Source of the DNA: Methylobacterium sp. | Lineage (GTDB): Bacteria > Pseudomonadota > Alphaproteobacteria > Rhizobiales > Beijerinckiaceae | DNA: 64,000 nucleotides | Direction of reading: 5' to 3' | Assembly (NCBI RefSeq): GCF_019745455.1 | Contig: NZ_JAIETD010000024.1 | Span: 1-64,000 of the forward strand | Part shown: positions 40,187 to 49,801 of the stretch, in pieces | How the letters are laid out: every line of letters begins with the position of its first letter | Numbering within the stretch: position 1 is the first letter of the stretch | The notes under the pieces: model-generated | Told to the model about the DNA's origin: nothing | The model's input: only the letters and a program-made list of their open reading frames with translations | The model's database searches: none | Made by a program: the position numbers and the translations under genes

Positions 40187-40750
40187 ATGGCTCAGCCGGC
40201 CCAGAATACCGCCCCCAACGATGCTATCGTCCAGGTTCCTCCGTCCGAGCACGGCGGTGGCTTTCCGCCCTTCGAGAGCCACACGTTCCTGGCTCAGTTG
40301 ATCTGGCTGGCCCTGGCCTTCGGGCTGCTCTACTACCTCATGGACAAGGTCGCTCTGCCCCGCATCCAGGGCATCCTGAACGACCGCGCCAACCGCCTTT
40401 CCAAGGACCTCGATGAGGCCCACCGCATGAAGGCCGAGGCCGAGGCCGCGGGTGCCGCCTATGAGAAGTCCCTGAACGACGCGCAGGGTAAGGCGCGCGC
40501 CATCGCTCAGGAGACGCGCAATTCCCTCTCCCAGGAGACGGATGCCAAGCGCAAGGCGCTGGAGGGCGAACTCAACGCCCGCATCGCGGATTCCGAGGCG
40601 ACCATTCGCTCCCGCAGTGCCGAGGCCATGGGGAACGTCCGCGGCATCGCCAGCGAGACTGCCGCTGCGATCGTCGAGCGCCTGACCGGCCAGACGCCCG
40701 ACCAGGCGTCCCTCGACCGCGCCCTCGACAAAGCCGCGACGGCGCACTGA
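40187..40750 (+). CDS. ATP synthase Fo subunit b'
   Basis: A 187-residue b' subunit, the divergent duplicate of b found in alphaproteobacteria and phototrophs. After a polar N-terminus there is one membrane helix (QLIWLALAFGLLYYLM, about residues 45-65) and a long charged coiled coil (NDRANRLSKDLDEAHRMKAEAEA). It forms the peripheral stalk with b. It follows atpE by 110 bases. Confidence 0.94.
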   Translation: MAQPAQNTAPNDAIVQVPPSEHGGGFPPFESHTFLAQLIWLALAFGLLYYLMDKVALPRIQGILNDRANRLSKDLDEAHRMKAEAEAAGAAYEKSLNDAQGKARAIAQETRNSLSQETDAKRKALEGELNARIADSEATIRSRSAEAMGNVRGIASETAAAIVERLTGQTPDQASLDRALDKAATAH

Positions 40751-40820
40751 CCGAACTAAAATCGCTTCACGCCGCATCTGCTTCGAGTCAGTGGATGCCG
40801 AGTAAACTGGGACGACGAAC

Positions 40821-41309
40821 ATGCTGTTGGAAGCGGAATTCTGGGTCGCGGCCGCGTTCGTGCTGTTCATGGTCGTGGTCTGGAAGGTCGGCGGCTTCAA
40901 GCAGCTGACCGGAGCCCTCGACAGCCGCGCCAAGCGCGTCCGCGCCGAACTCGACGAGGCCCGGCGTCTTCGCGAGGAAGCGGCCAGCGTGCTCGCGGAC
41001 TACAAGCGCCGCAGCTCGGACGCCGAGCGTGAGGCCGAGGCGATCATCGCGACTGCGCGGGCGGAAGCCGAGCGCATCGCCGCCGAGAGCCATGAGCGCC
41101 TGAACGACTTCATCGCCCGCCGGACGAAGTCGGCGGAAGCCAAGATCGCCCAGGCAGAGGCCCAGGCCACGGCGCAGGTTCGCGCTGCTGCGGCCGACAC
41201 CGCCGTCAAGGTCTCCGAGGTGATCCTGAAGGAGCGCATGCAGGGTGATGCCGCGCAGGATCTCGTGCGCCTGAGCCTCGGCGAGGTCAGGAACCAGCTG
41301 CGCGCCTGA
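40821..41309 (+). CDS. atpF: ATP synthase Fo subunit b
   Basis: The 162-residue b subunit: one N-terminal membrane helix ([17 protein letters not shown]) and a long coiled coil ([40 protein letters not shown]). It pairs with b' to form the stator connecting Fo to F1. It ends the Fo operon; a terminator follows. The F1 genes are not in this window, as usual for alphaproteobacteria. Confidence 0.95.
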   Translation: MLLEAEFWVAAAFVLFMVVVWKVGGFKQLTGALDSRAKRVRAELDEARRLREEAASVLADYKRRSSDAEREAEAIIATARAEAERIAAESHERLNDFIARRTKSAEAKIAQAEAQATAQVRAAAADTAVKVSEVILKERMQGDAAQDLVRLSLGEVRNQLRA

Positions 41310-41327
41310 GGTGTCCGGGCGCACGTG

Positions 41328-41352
41328 AAAGCCGCCTTCGGGCGGCTTTTTT
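41328..41352 (+). terminator. rho-independent terminator of the Fo operon
   Basis: AAAGCCGCC, a TTCG tetraloop and GGCGGC followed by six T residues form a textbook intrinsic terminator 19 bases after the atpF stop. The A run on the other side makes it possibly bidirectional. Confidence 0.95.
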
Positions 41353-41410
41353 GTTGCTCGCTCTCGGGACGCGCCTAGATCGATCCGCGCCACGTCGCCC
41401 CGGAGAATCG

Positions 41411-42333
<923 letters not shown>

Positions 42334-42337
<4 letters not shown>

Positions 42338-43107
42338 TGGCGGGAATGAACTGGCCGGCGGTCCGGGCGATCTACCTGTTCGAGATGGCGCGCTTCTGGC
42401 GCACCGCTCTCCAGAGCATCGTCGCCCCCGTGGTCGCGACCTCGCTCTATTTCGTCGTCTTCGGTGCGGCGATCGGCTCCCGTGTCACGGCCGTCGATGG
42501 CGTCGCCTACGGCGCCTTCATCGTGCCGGGCCTGATGATGCTCTCGCTCCTGACCCAGAGCATCGCCAACGCCTCCTTCGGCATCTACTTCCCGCGCTTT
42601 GCCGGTACGATCTACGAGATCCTGTCGGCGCCGGTCTCGCCCGTCGAGATCGTGTTCGGCTATGTCGGCGCGGCCGCCTCGAAGTCGATCCTGATCGGGC
42701 TCATCATCCTGGCCACCGCCGCTCTGTTCGTGCCGCTGCATATCGAGCACCCGGTGATGATGGTGGTGTTCCTGCTCCTCACCGCCGTCACGTTCAGCCT
42801 ATTCGGCTTCGTCATCGGCCTCTGGGCCGACGGATTCGAGCGGCTGCAGCTCATTCCGCTCCTAGTGGTGACGCCGCTGACCTTTCTGGGGGGCAGCTTC
42901 TACGCCATCGACATGCTGCCGCCGTTCTGGCGGACGGTGAGCCTGTTCAACCCGGTCGTCTACCTGATCAGCGGCTTCCGCTGGAGCTTCTTCGGCAAGG
43001 GCGACGTCAGCCTCGCGGTCAGCCTCGGCATGACGCTCCTGTTTCTGGTGGTCTGCCTCGCCGCTGTGACCTGGATCTTCAAGACGGGCTATCGGCTGAA
43101 GAGCTGA
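42334..43107 (+). CDS. ABC-2 type permease
   Basis: A 257-residue integral membrane protein with six helices, ABC2_membrane type (NodJ/drug-exporter-like). The family motif region [29 protein letters not shown] is present. The ATG at 42334 overlaps the ATPase stop codon, so both are made from one transcript. The exported substrate cannot be read from the sequence; drug, polysaccharide and Nod-factor-like lipids are all exported by relatives. Confidence 0.92.
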
Positions 43108-43116
43108 TCGGCTCCA

Positions 43117-43881
43117 TCACGGCCGTTCCGCCAGGAACGCCAGCACGCCCTGGCGGTGGCCCTTGTCGCCGACCGCCGTGCTGTGGTCGCGATTGGGCAG
43201 ATCGAGCGTCTTCGCGTTCGGCATCAGCGCGGCGAGGGCCAGGCCCGAGCCGGCGACGGTGTCGAGGCTGCCGACCGTCACCAGGGTCGGCACCTCGATC
43301 TGCGAGACCTCCGCCCGCGACAGGGTCTGGCGCGAGCCGCGCATGCAGGCGGCGAGCGCCCTGAGATCGCTCCGCGTCTGCTCGGCGAAGGTGCGGAAGG
43401 CCGCCGCCGTCGGGTTGGGAGCCGGCGTGCCGGGCGGTGCCTCGAGCGCCTCCGAGATGCCGCTCGGCAACCCCTTGCCCTCGACCAAGTGCAAACCGAG
43501 GCCGCCGAGAAGCAGGGATCGGACTCGGCTGGACTCGTCGAGGGCAAGATAGGCAGCGATACGCGCGCCCATCGAGTAGCCCATCACGTCGGCCCGTTCG
43601 ATGCTGAGATGGTCGAGGAGCCGGCGGGCATCGCCGGCCATGATGTCCGAGCCGTAGGCATCCGGATCGTAGAGCTTCTGGCTCTCGCCATGGCCGCGAT
43701 TGTCGAGGGCGACGACCCGATGACCGGCTTGGGTGAGGGTCTTCACCCAGAGCGTGTTGACCCAGTTGACCGCGTGGTTCGAGGCGAAGCCGTGGATGAG
43801 GAGGATCGGGTCGCCGCTTCCGCCCGTGGCCGGCACGTCGACGAAGGCGATGGATACGCCGTCGGAATCGAAACTCTGCAT
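43117..43881 (-). CDS. alpha/beta hydrolase
   Basis: A 254-residue alpha/beta-hydrolase. The oxyanion region is LLIHGFASNH, the nucleophile lies in GYSMGARIA, and the catalytic acid and base in VGSLDTVAG and NRDHSTAVGD. There is no signal peptide. Neighbours do not point to a substrate. It is convergent with the ABC permease. The start at 43881 (MQSFDSDG) is preferred over 43893 on family N-termini. Confidence 0.85.
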   Translation of the reverse strand: MQSFDSDGVSIAFVDVPATGGSGDPILLIHGFASNHAVNWVNTLWVKTLTQAGHRVVALDNRGHGESQKLYDPDAYGSDIMAGDARRLLDHLSIERADVMGYSMGARIAAYLALDESSRVRSLLLGGLGLHLVEGKGLPSGISEALEAPPGTPAPNPTAAAFRTFAEQTRSDLRALAACMRGSRQTLSRAEVSQIEVPTLVTVGSLDTVAGSGLALAALMPNAKTLDLPNRDHSTAVGDKGHRQGVLAFLAERP

Positions 43882-43982
43882 GGTCCGGATCAATCCCCGT
43901 CTCGGGCTAGGCGTTCATCCTGCGAGATCGTCCCGGTCACCGCGCTTGCCCGCGGCCTTCGCGGCTGGCATCACCCGGCGCG

Positions 43983-44813
43983 ATGAAGAACGACACTCCC
44001 TTCGGGACTTACGCTCCCGCCGGCCTCGTCGCCAGCCTGATGGCGAGAACCGCCAGGATCTCCGGCGAGAGCTGGAGCGGCCGGCGCCTCGCCCTCTTCC
44101 TGCGCCGGATCGGCATCACGCTGCTGCGCGGACGTCCCGCCGATGTCGAGCGCTACGGCGCCAGGATGCGGCTGCACCCCTACAACAACAACTGCGAGAA
44201 GAAGGTGCTGTTCACGCCGCAATTCTTCGACCCCGAGGAGCGCGAGTTGCTCAAGGAGCGGCTGCCCCAGGGCTGCACCTTCCTCGATGTCGGGGCGAAT
44301 ATCGGCGCCTACGCTCTGTTCGTCGCCGCGCTCGCCGGGCCGAAGGCCCGCATTCTCGCCGTCGAACCGCAGCCGGACGTCTTCGACCGCCTCACCTACA
44401 ACATCGCCCAGAACCCGTTCGGCACGATCAAGGCGGTCGCCTGCGCCATCGCCGACAAGGCCGGCGAACTCACCCTGTTCGTCGATCCGCGCAACCGCGG
44501 CGAATCGAGCCTCAAGATCGTGGGGACCAACGAGAGCGCGCAGATCCGTGTGCCGGCGGTGACGCTGCTCGGCCTGGCGGAGAGCGAAGGCATCACCCGC
44601 ATCGATGCGATCAAGCTCGACGTCGAGGGCGCCGAAGACCTGATCCTCGAACCCTTCCTGCGCGAGGCGCCCAAGAGCCTCCATCCGGTCCTGATCCTGG
44701 TCGAGAACGGGACCGACCAGTGGCAGATCGATCTCAGCGCGCTGCTCGAAGGACACGGCTATCGCCGTATCGCCACGACCCGCCTCAACCTGATCTTCGA
44801 ACGTGGCGAGTGA
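43983..44813 (+). CDS. FkbM-family methyltransferase
   Basis: A 276-residue FkbM-type SAM methyltransferase. Motif I is FLDVGANIGAYALFVAAL, with ILAVEPQPDVFDRL and the family's IDAIKLDVEGAEDLILEPF near the middle. Such enzymes methylate hydroxyls of polyketides, sugars or lipids; the substrate here is unknown. The N-terminal 70 residues are basic and family-specific. It is convergent with the cupin gene. Confidence 0.88.
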   Translation: MKNDTPFGTYAPAGLVASLMARTARISGESWSGRRLALFLRRIGITLLRGRPADVERYGARMRLHPYNNNCEKKVLFTPQFFDPEERELLKERLPQGCTFLDVGANIGAYALFVAALAGPKARILAVEPQPDVFDRLTYNIAQNPFGTIKAVACAIADKAGELTLFVDPRNRGESSLKIVGTNESAQIRVPAVTLLGLAESEGITRIDAIKLDVEGAEDLILEPFLREAPKSLHPVLILVENGTDQWQIDLSALLEGHGYRRIATTRLNLIFERGE

Positions 44814-44822
44814 CGGCCGGCT

Positions 44823-44839
44823 CCTGTCGCCACGACAGG
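44823..44839. terminator. hairpin between convergent genes
   Basis: CCTGTCG, a CCA loop and CGACAGG form a perfect seven-base stem in the 27-base gap between the FkbM gene and the cupin stop. No T run follows on either strand, so any terminator role, possibly for both genes, is uncertain. Confidence 0.35.
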
Positions 44840-44840
44840 C

Positions 44841-45260
44841 TCAAGCCTTTCGCTCCATCGCCTCGTCGAGTTCGGGCAGCAGCACGACGCTCTCCTGCTC
44901 GTTCGGATCGGTGCGGGCGATGACGGCGATGCAGGGTACGCTGTCGCTCGGATTGTAGGGCAGGTGCGGCACGCCGGCAGGGATGTAGAAGAAGTCCCCT
45001 GCCCTCACCATCGCGTGGTGTTCGAGACGTGTCCCGTACCAGCATCCGGATTCGCCGCTGAGCACGTGGATCGCGCTCTCATGCGCCTCGTGCTTGTGCG
45101 CCTTCGCCTTCACGCCCGGCGGAAGGGTGACGAGTTGCATGTGCAGTCCCGTGGCGCCGACGGTCTCGGCCGAGATCGCCACGGCGTAGTCGAGGCCCTG
45201 CTTGCCGGTGAAGGAAACGCCAGGCCGCACGAGGCGGCAGGTGGGACGGGAATCGCTCAT
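44841..45260 (-). CDS. cupin-domain protein
   Basis: A 139-residue single-domain cupin. Metal-ligand histidines are seen in KAHKHEAHESAIHVLSG and in the second motif GDFFYIPAGVPHLPYN. Small cupins of this kind bind a metal or a small ligand. No enzymatic role can be assigned. The N-terminus (SRPTCRLVRPGVSFTGKQGL) is family-like. It precedes sfsA divergently in map order but both lie on the minus strand. Confidence 0.85.
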   Translation of the reverse strand: MSDSRPTCRLVRPGVSFTGKQGLDYAVAISAETVGATGLHMQLVTLPPGVKAKAHKHEAHESAIHVLSGESGCWYGTRLEHHAMVRAGDFFYIPAGVPHLPYNPSDSVPCIAVIARTDPNEQESVVLLPELDEAMERKA

Positions 45261-45318
45261 CGCTCTCCTCCTGTTTCAGGAAAAGATCGGCTCCATCGCG
45301 TTCCCATACAAGCGGACA

Positions 45319-46029
45319 TCATCCCTCGACCGGGATCTCCTCCGCAACGACGATGGACTCGGGCGAGACATCGCAGCGATAGGCGTGGACCTCCACGCCC
45401 GCCTCGCGCGCCCGTTGGAACGCCCGATCGAAGGCCGGGTCGAGGTCGCGGGCCACGTCGAAGCGATCGGCCTGCATCTGCACGACGATGATCACCACCG
45501 CCTGGCCTCCCTCGACGACCACCTGCGCCAGGTCGTCCATATGGCGGGCACTGCGGGCGGCGACGCAATCCGGGAACTCGGCGAGGCCTGGCCGCCGCAT
45601 GAGGTGACAGTTCTTGACCTCGACATGGCAGGGCCCGAGCCCGTTGCCTTCCGCCAGGAAGTCGACCCGGCTCGCCGCTGCATAGCGGACTTCCGGCCTC
45701 AAGCGCTCGTAGCCCGAGAGAGGCGCGAGGAGCCCGGCCTGAAACGCTTCCGCCACCAGGGCGTTCGGCCGCATCGTGTTGATGCCGACCCATTGCGGCC
45801 CGCCCGGCAGATCCGCCTCGACGAGTTCCCACGAGAAGCCGAGCTTGCGCGCGGGGTTGGTGGAGGCCGACAGCAGCACCCGGCTGCCCGGGGCGACGAG
45901 CCCGAGCATCGCGCCGGGATTGGCGCAATGGGCGGTTACCTCGCTTCCGTCCGTGAGGATGATGTCGACGAGGAAGCGCTTGTAGCGGCGCACGAGCCGC
46001 CCTTCGATCATCGTGTCAGGCAGGCGCAT
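45319..46029 (-). CDS. sfsA: SfsA nuclease-like protein
   Basis: A 236-residue SfsA family protein. SfsA (sugar fermentation stimulation) has a PD-(D/E)XK nuclease fold and is reported to cut DNA or RNA. The family blocks are visible: VRRYKRFLVDIILTDGSEVTAHCANPGAM, GINTMRPNALV, YAAASRVDFL, HVEVKNCHL. The acidic and lysine residues in VDFLAEGNG and HVEVKNCHL are the expected nuclease core. It is on the minus strand after the molybdopterin-binding gene, divergent from it. Confidence 0.94.
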   Translation of the reverse strand: MRLPDTMIEGRLVRRYKRFLVDIILTDGSEVTAHCANPGAMLGLVAPGSRVLLSASTNPARKLGFSWELVEADLPGGPQWVGINTMRPNALVAEAFQAGLLAPLSGYERLRPEVRYAAASRVDFLAEGNGLGPCHVEVKNCHLMRRPGLAEFPDCVAARSARHMDDLAQVVVEGGQAVVIIVVQMQADRFDVARDLDPAFDRAFQRAREAGVEVHAYRCDVSPESIVVAEEIPVEG

Positions 46030-46122
46030 CGGGAACGGGCCGCAAAGGATCGGGGATGAGCGAGGCCATAGCCAGCGTCCACCCTGCGCGCTAGGTCGAT
46101 CATTGTGAATGCAAGGCTACCG

Positions 46123-46881
46123 ATGACCAATCAGACCGCTCCCATCGTCACCGCCGCCCTCCTCGTCATCGGCGACGAGATCCTGTCGGGGCGCACCAAG
46201 GACAAGAACATCGGCACGGTCGCCGACTATCTCGGTGCGATCGGGGTCGACCTGCGCGAGGTTCGCGTCGTGCCGGACGAGGCGGAGGCGATCGTCGAGG
46301 CGGTGAATGCGCTGCGCGCCCGATACACCTACCTCTTCACCACCGGCGGCATCGGCCCGACCCACGACGACATCACCGCCGACTGCGTCGCCGCCGCCTT
46401 CGGCGTGCCCATCGACGTCGATCCGCGCGCCAAGGCGATGCTGCTCGAACGGCACAAGCCGGAGGATCTCAACGAGGCGCGCCTGCGCATGGCGCGCATC
46501 CCGCAGGGCGCCGACCTCGTGCGCAACCCGATCTCCAAGGCGCCGGGTTTTCGCATCGGCAACGTCTTCGTCATGGCCGGCGTGCCGGCGATCATGCAGG
46601 CGATGCTCGACGAGATCGGACCGACCCTCGAGACAGGCACCAAGGTCATTTCCGATACGATCGAGGTCGGGAACCTCCCGGAGGGAACCTACGCCTCCGA
46701 TCTCGGCATCATCGCCAAGGCGCACGAAGCCGTCTCGATCGGCTCCTATCCGTCGATGACGCCGAACGGCTTTGCCAACCGCATCGTCGTGCGCGGACGG
46801 GACGCAGAAGCCGTCGCCAGCGCCCGGGAAGCCATCGGAACCCTCGTGGCGCGGCTGCGGGACGGAACCGCGACAGGGTAA
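46123..46881 (+). CDS. CinA-like molybdopterin-binding domain protein
   Basis: A 252-residue protein consisting only of a CinA N-terminal (MoCF-binding) domain: ALLVIGDEILSGRTKDKNI, YLFTTGGIGPTHDD, and FVMAGVPAIMQAML. Full CinA adds a nicotinamide mononucleotide deamidase domain, which is absent here, so this is the short form common in alphaproteobacteria. It could bind a nucleotide or pterin. AAGG lies six bases before the ATG at 46123; the frame is open from 46105. Confidence 0.88.
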   Translation: MTNQTAPIVTAALLVIGDEILSGRTKDKNIGTVADYLGAIGVDLREVRVVPDEAEAIVEAVNALRARYTYLFTTGGIGPTHDDITADCVAAAFGVPIDVDPRAKAMLLERHKPEDLNEARLRMARIPQGADLVRNPISKAPGFRIGNVFVMAGVPAIMQAMLDEIGPTLETGTKVISDTIEVGNLPEGTYASDLGIIAKAHEAVSIGSYPSMTPNGFANRIVVRGRDAEAVASAREAIGTLVARLRDGTATG

Positions 46882-46960
46882 CGCGCTTGCTCTCCGAAGC
46901 GGCCTAGCACCGCGAAGGGGACCGCCGGCGCCTCGATAGATCCGGCGTGAGGAAACGCCG

Positions 46961-47815
46961 ATGAGCGAGGACGGGCCCACTCCGGAGAAGAAGCAGGAAC
47001 ACGACGAGTCGGTGGCCGAGGTCGTCCGCCCCGACGCCTTCGTTCTTCACGAGGTGATCCGCAAGGAAGGCGACGAGGAGTTGCGGCGCCACGGCGGCGC
47101 CCTGTTCCTTTCGGCCCTGGCGGCGGGGCTGACGATGGGCTTTTCGCTGATCGTTCCAGGGGTCCTCAAGGCGCATCTGCCGGAAGCGAAATGGGTCCAG
47201 CTCATCGTCGGGATGGGCTACGCCACCGGGTTCCTCATCGTCGTGCTCGGCCGCCAGCAGCTCTTCACCGAGAACACGCTGACGCCGATCCTGCCGCTCC
47301 TGCACGACCGAACCGCCAAGACCCTGGCCCGAGTCGGCCGGCTCTGGGGGATCGTGCTCGTCGGGAACATCGTCGCGACCGCGCTCATCGCCGCTGTTCT
47401 GGCCTATTCGGACGCCTTCGAGCCGGAGGTGCACCGCGCCTTCGCCGAGATCAGCCGCCACGCCGTGGCGTCATCCTTCGGCACGACGGTCGTGAAGGCG
47501 GTCTTCGCGGGCTGGCTCATCGCCCTGATGGTCTGGATGCTCCCCGCCACCGGGTCGGCGGCTCCCTTCATCGTCATCCTAATGACCGGCCTCGTCTCGA
47601 TCTGCGGTCTTGCCCACATCGTCGCCGGGTCGGTCGATACTTTCTACCTCGTCTTCACCGGCGAAGCGTCGATGAGCGATTATGTCTGGCGCTTCTTCAT
47701 CCCGACGCTCGTCGGCAACGTCTTCGGCGGAACCGCCCTGGTGGCGGTGCTCAATTTCGGTCAGGTGGCACCGCAGGTGGAGGAGAAGAAGGCGGTGAAA
47801 GGCCGCTCGACATGA
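46961..47815 (+). CDS. formate/nitrite transporter family (FNT) protein
   Basis: A 284-residue membrane protein of the FNT family. After a 45-residue charged N-terminus come six helices with the family blocks GFLIVVLGRQQLFTENTLTPILPLL, FGTTVVKAVFAGWLIALMVWML and VSICGLAHIVAGSVDTFYLVF. FNT channels move formate, nitrite or hydrosulfide. Formate would be relevant to a methylotroph, but the substrate is inference; the sequence resembles the YfdC-like branch. GAGGAAA precedes the ATG. Confidence 0.9.
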   Translation: MSEDGPTPEKKQEHDESVAEVVRPDAFVLHEVIRKEGDEELRRHGGALFLSALAAGLTMGFSLIVPGVLKAHLPEAKWVQLIVGMGYATGFLIVVLGRQQLFTENTLTPILPLLHDRTAKTLARVGRLWGIVLVGNIVATALIAAVLAYSDAFEPEVHRAFAEISRHAVASSFGTTVVKAVFAGWLIALMVWMLPATGSAAPFIVILMTGLVSICGLAHIVAGSVDTFYLVFTGEASMSDYVWRFFIPTLVGNVFGGTALVAVLNFGQVAPQVEEKKAVKGRST

Positions 47816-47888
47816 GCCGTCGCGAGGTTGTCCATCGGCCTGAACCGAGGACACAGCAGTTGCGACGCTTCAGCCCGAGGTCATCCGC

Positions 47889-49094
47889 TCACTCGGTGTC
47901 GAACCAGTCCTTCCACTGCGGCACGGCCTTCGCGAACGTCCCGCGATGCGTGGTCGGCCCCGTCGAGACCGCCTTGACCCGATCGTTGCCGAGCGCGAGC
48001 TGATAGGTCATCGGAAGTTGCCCCAGTTCGGTCCGGATCGCTTCGTCGGTCTCGCCGTAGAAGGTGCGCACGGGCGTCCGAAGAACCCACCGGTAGGCCT
48101 GCGTCTCTGCGACCAGCCGGCCATAAGCCGAATTCGCAAAGTAGTGCGGGTCGAAATAATTCGCGCGAACCAATCTGCGCAGATCGGTCGGGATACTGGC
48201 CGGGTCGATCGGCTCGCGTGCATAGGCCTTTCGCGATGTCTCGCAGTAGGCGTCGTTCAGCACCGATCGCGCCAAACCCGGGATGCCATAATACGTCTCG
48301 AACGAGAATGCCGACAGGATGAAGAGCGTCCCGACCCAGGACGCATCGATCTTGCGCGGGAAGTTGAGGAACCCGTTAAGCGCGACGAAGACGTCGGCCG
48401 GCGCGCTCGCGGTAGCAGCCGCCGTCACGGGCATGCCGATGCCTTCCAGTTTTTCGAGCATGGCGAGGGTGACGAAACCGCCTTGCGACCAACCGGACAA
48501 AAAGAGCTTGCTCGCCGAGAGCTTCAGGTCGTCGAGCACGGCTCGGCTGGCGAGCACCATGTCGTAGGTCGCCTGCTGGTGGCTGCCTTTGACCATGTAG
48601 CCTTCCGATTCCGGCGACGAGCCGAGGCCGAAATAGTCTGCGCCGATCACTAGGTAGCCCTGTCCGGCGAATTGGGCGATCATGAGCTGCGTTTCGGGCG
48701 ACTGATCCGGGAAGGAAGGCACCTCCTGTTTCCCGTAGACGGTGCCGTGCTGATAGGAGACCATCGGAAAGGCGGTCCCCGTCGTGTCGGGTACCGCCAA
48801 CAGCCCGCTCGCGACGGTCGGTCTATTGCCCTGCTCCGGGATCACCGAAGGATACGTCACCCTGTAGAGCCGCACGGCATTTCTGGCCGGCGTGTAGGCG
48901 ACCGCGATTCCCGCGAATGCAGGGGTGTCGACGGACAGGATTTGGTTCAGCTTGTCGACGTCCCAGCGCCCCATCGACTCGTACTGCACGCCCGAGGCGA
49001 CACGCACCGGTCCATTCTGAGCGTGCGTGGCTCGGCATCCGAAAAATGCCGTAACCGCGACGAGAAGCGCGACGATGCGAGTCAGGAACAGCAT
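47889..49094 (-). CDS. secreted alpha/beta hydrolase, secretory-lipase-like
   Basis: A protein of about 401 residues with a signal peptide (MLFLTRIVALLVAVTAFFGC, cut near THAQ) and an alpha/beta-hydrolase core. The nucleophile is in FLSGWSQGGFVTL, preceded by VSYQHGTVYGKQE and ADYFGLGSS; the histidine is near STGPTTHRGTF. The layout resembles fungal/bacterial secretory lipases and PHA- or ester-degrading enzymes. The substrate is not known. The start at 49094 begins the signal peptide. It is a solitary gene. Confidence 0.85.
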   Translation of the reverse strand: MLFLTRIVALLVAVTAFFGCRATHAQNGPVRVASGVQYESMGRWDVDKLNQILSVDTPAFAGIAVAYTPARNAVRLYRVTYPSVIPEQGNRPTVASGLLAVPDTTGTAFPMVSYQHGTVYGKQEVPSFPDQSPETQLMIAQFAGQGYLVIGADYFGLGSSPESEGYMVKGSHQQATYDMVLASRAVLDDLKLSASKLFLSGWSQGGFVTLAMLEKLEGIGMPVTAAATASAPADVFVALNGFLNFPRKIDASWVGTLFILSAFSFETYYGIPGLARSVLNDAYCETSRKAYAREPIDPASIPTDLRRLVRANYFDPHYFANSAYGRLVAETQAYRWVLRTPVRTFYGETDEAIRTELGQLPMTYQLALGNDRVKAVSTGPTTHRGTFAKAVPQWKDWFDTE

Positions 49095-49385
49095 GACGAC
49101 TCTTGGGACGAGGGAACGCCAGGGCGATGAAACCCGTCGCATGGTCTATTCCGACGGGCAGGTCGCGACTGTCTCCTTTTGCCGTTAACATTTGCTGCTT
49201 TGCCGTCGGTGTGGACCAGCTTGTTCGTGTCCTATCGACCGAAAGAATTGTCTCTGGATTCGAACAATGTCCGCGGCGAAGTCCGGCTGCTCTGCGGAGC
49301 TCATGAGGGCTCTACCCGCGAGGCGGGGCATGTTCGATCGATCCGCCTCCAAACGACGAGGGAAAGACCGTCCGGCTTGCCGCCG

Positions 49386-49565
49386 CTAAACCTTCGCCAC
49401 GGGCTTTGCCCTCACCGCCGCAGCGAGGGCCTTGAGCTGGCGGTTCAGGTCCGCCAGCTCGTTGAGAGCAATCGTTTTATGACCGTCTTTCACGGCGCGT
49501 TCGATGTCGCTGACATGGACGCTGGCCATGCGCTTCAGCTCGGCGGCGAGTTGATCACGGGTCAT
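49386..49565 (-). CDS. 59-residue helical small protein
   Basis: A small gene: MTRDQLAAELKRMASVHVSD...ending AKPVAKV. AGGAG lies five bases before the ATG, and third codon positions are strongly GC, as in neighbouring genes. It is predicted to be entirely alpha-helical and amphipathic, with no cysteine or signal. I recognise no family. It lies alone between the secreted hydrolase and the outer-membrane protein genes, on the minus strand. Confidence 0.65.
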   Translation of the reverse strand: MTRDQLAAELKRMASVHVSDIERAVKDGHKTIALNELADLNRQLKALAAAVRAKPVAKV

Positions 49566-49801
49566 CGGCGCTCCTGTCGGGATGGCGGGGAATGCTCATC
49601 TCGATAGGGCAACAGGCTTAACCGGGTGTTGTCGCGTCGCCACCCGCCGCCGGGGTTAGGGCGAAATGGTCTCTTATCGCAGGTCATCTCCCGCGGACGT
49701 TCGCACGTAGAGCGAGGAGTGTTGCTAATCAGGCATAGGGTAGTGGCGAAGTAGAGAATAATGTTCGCTCAAGGCGGCATCGTTTTCGAGGATGTAAGCG
49801 C

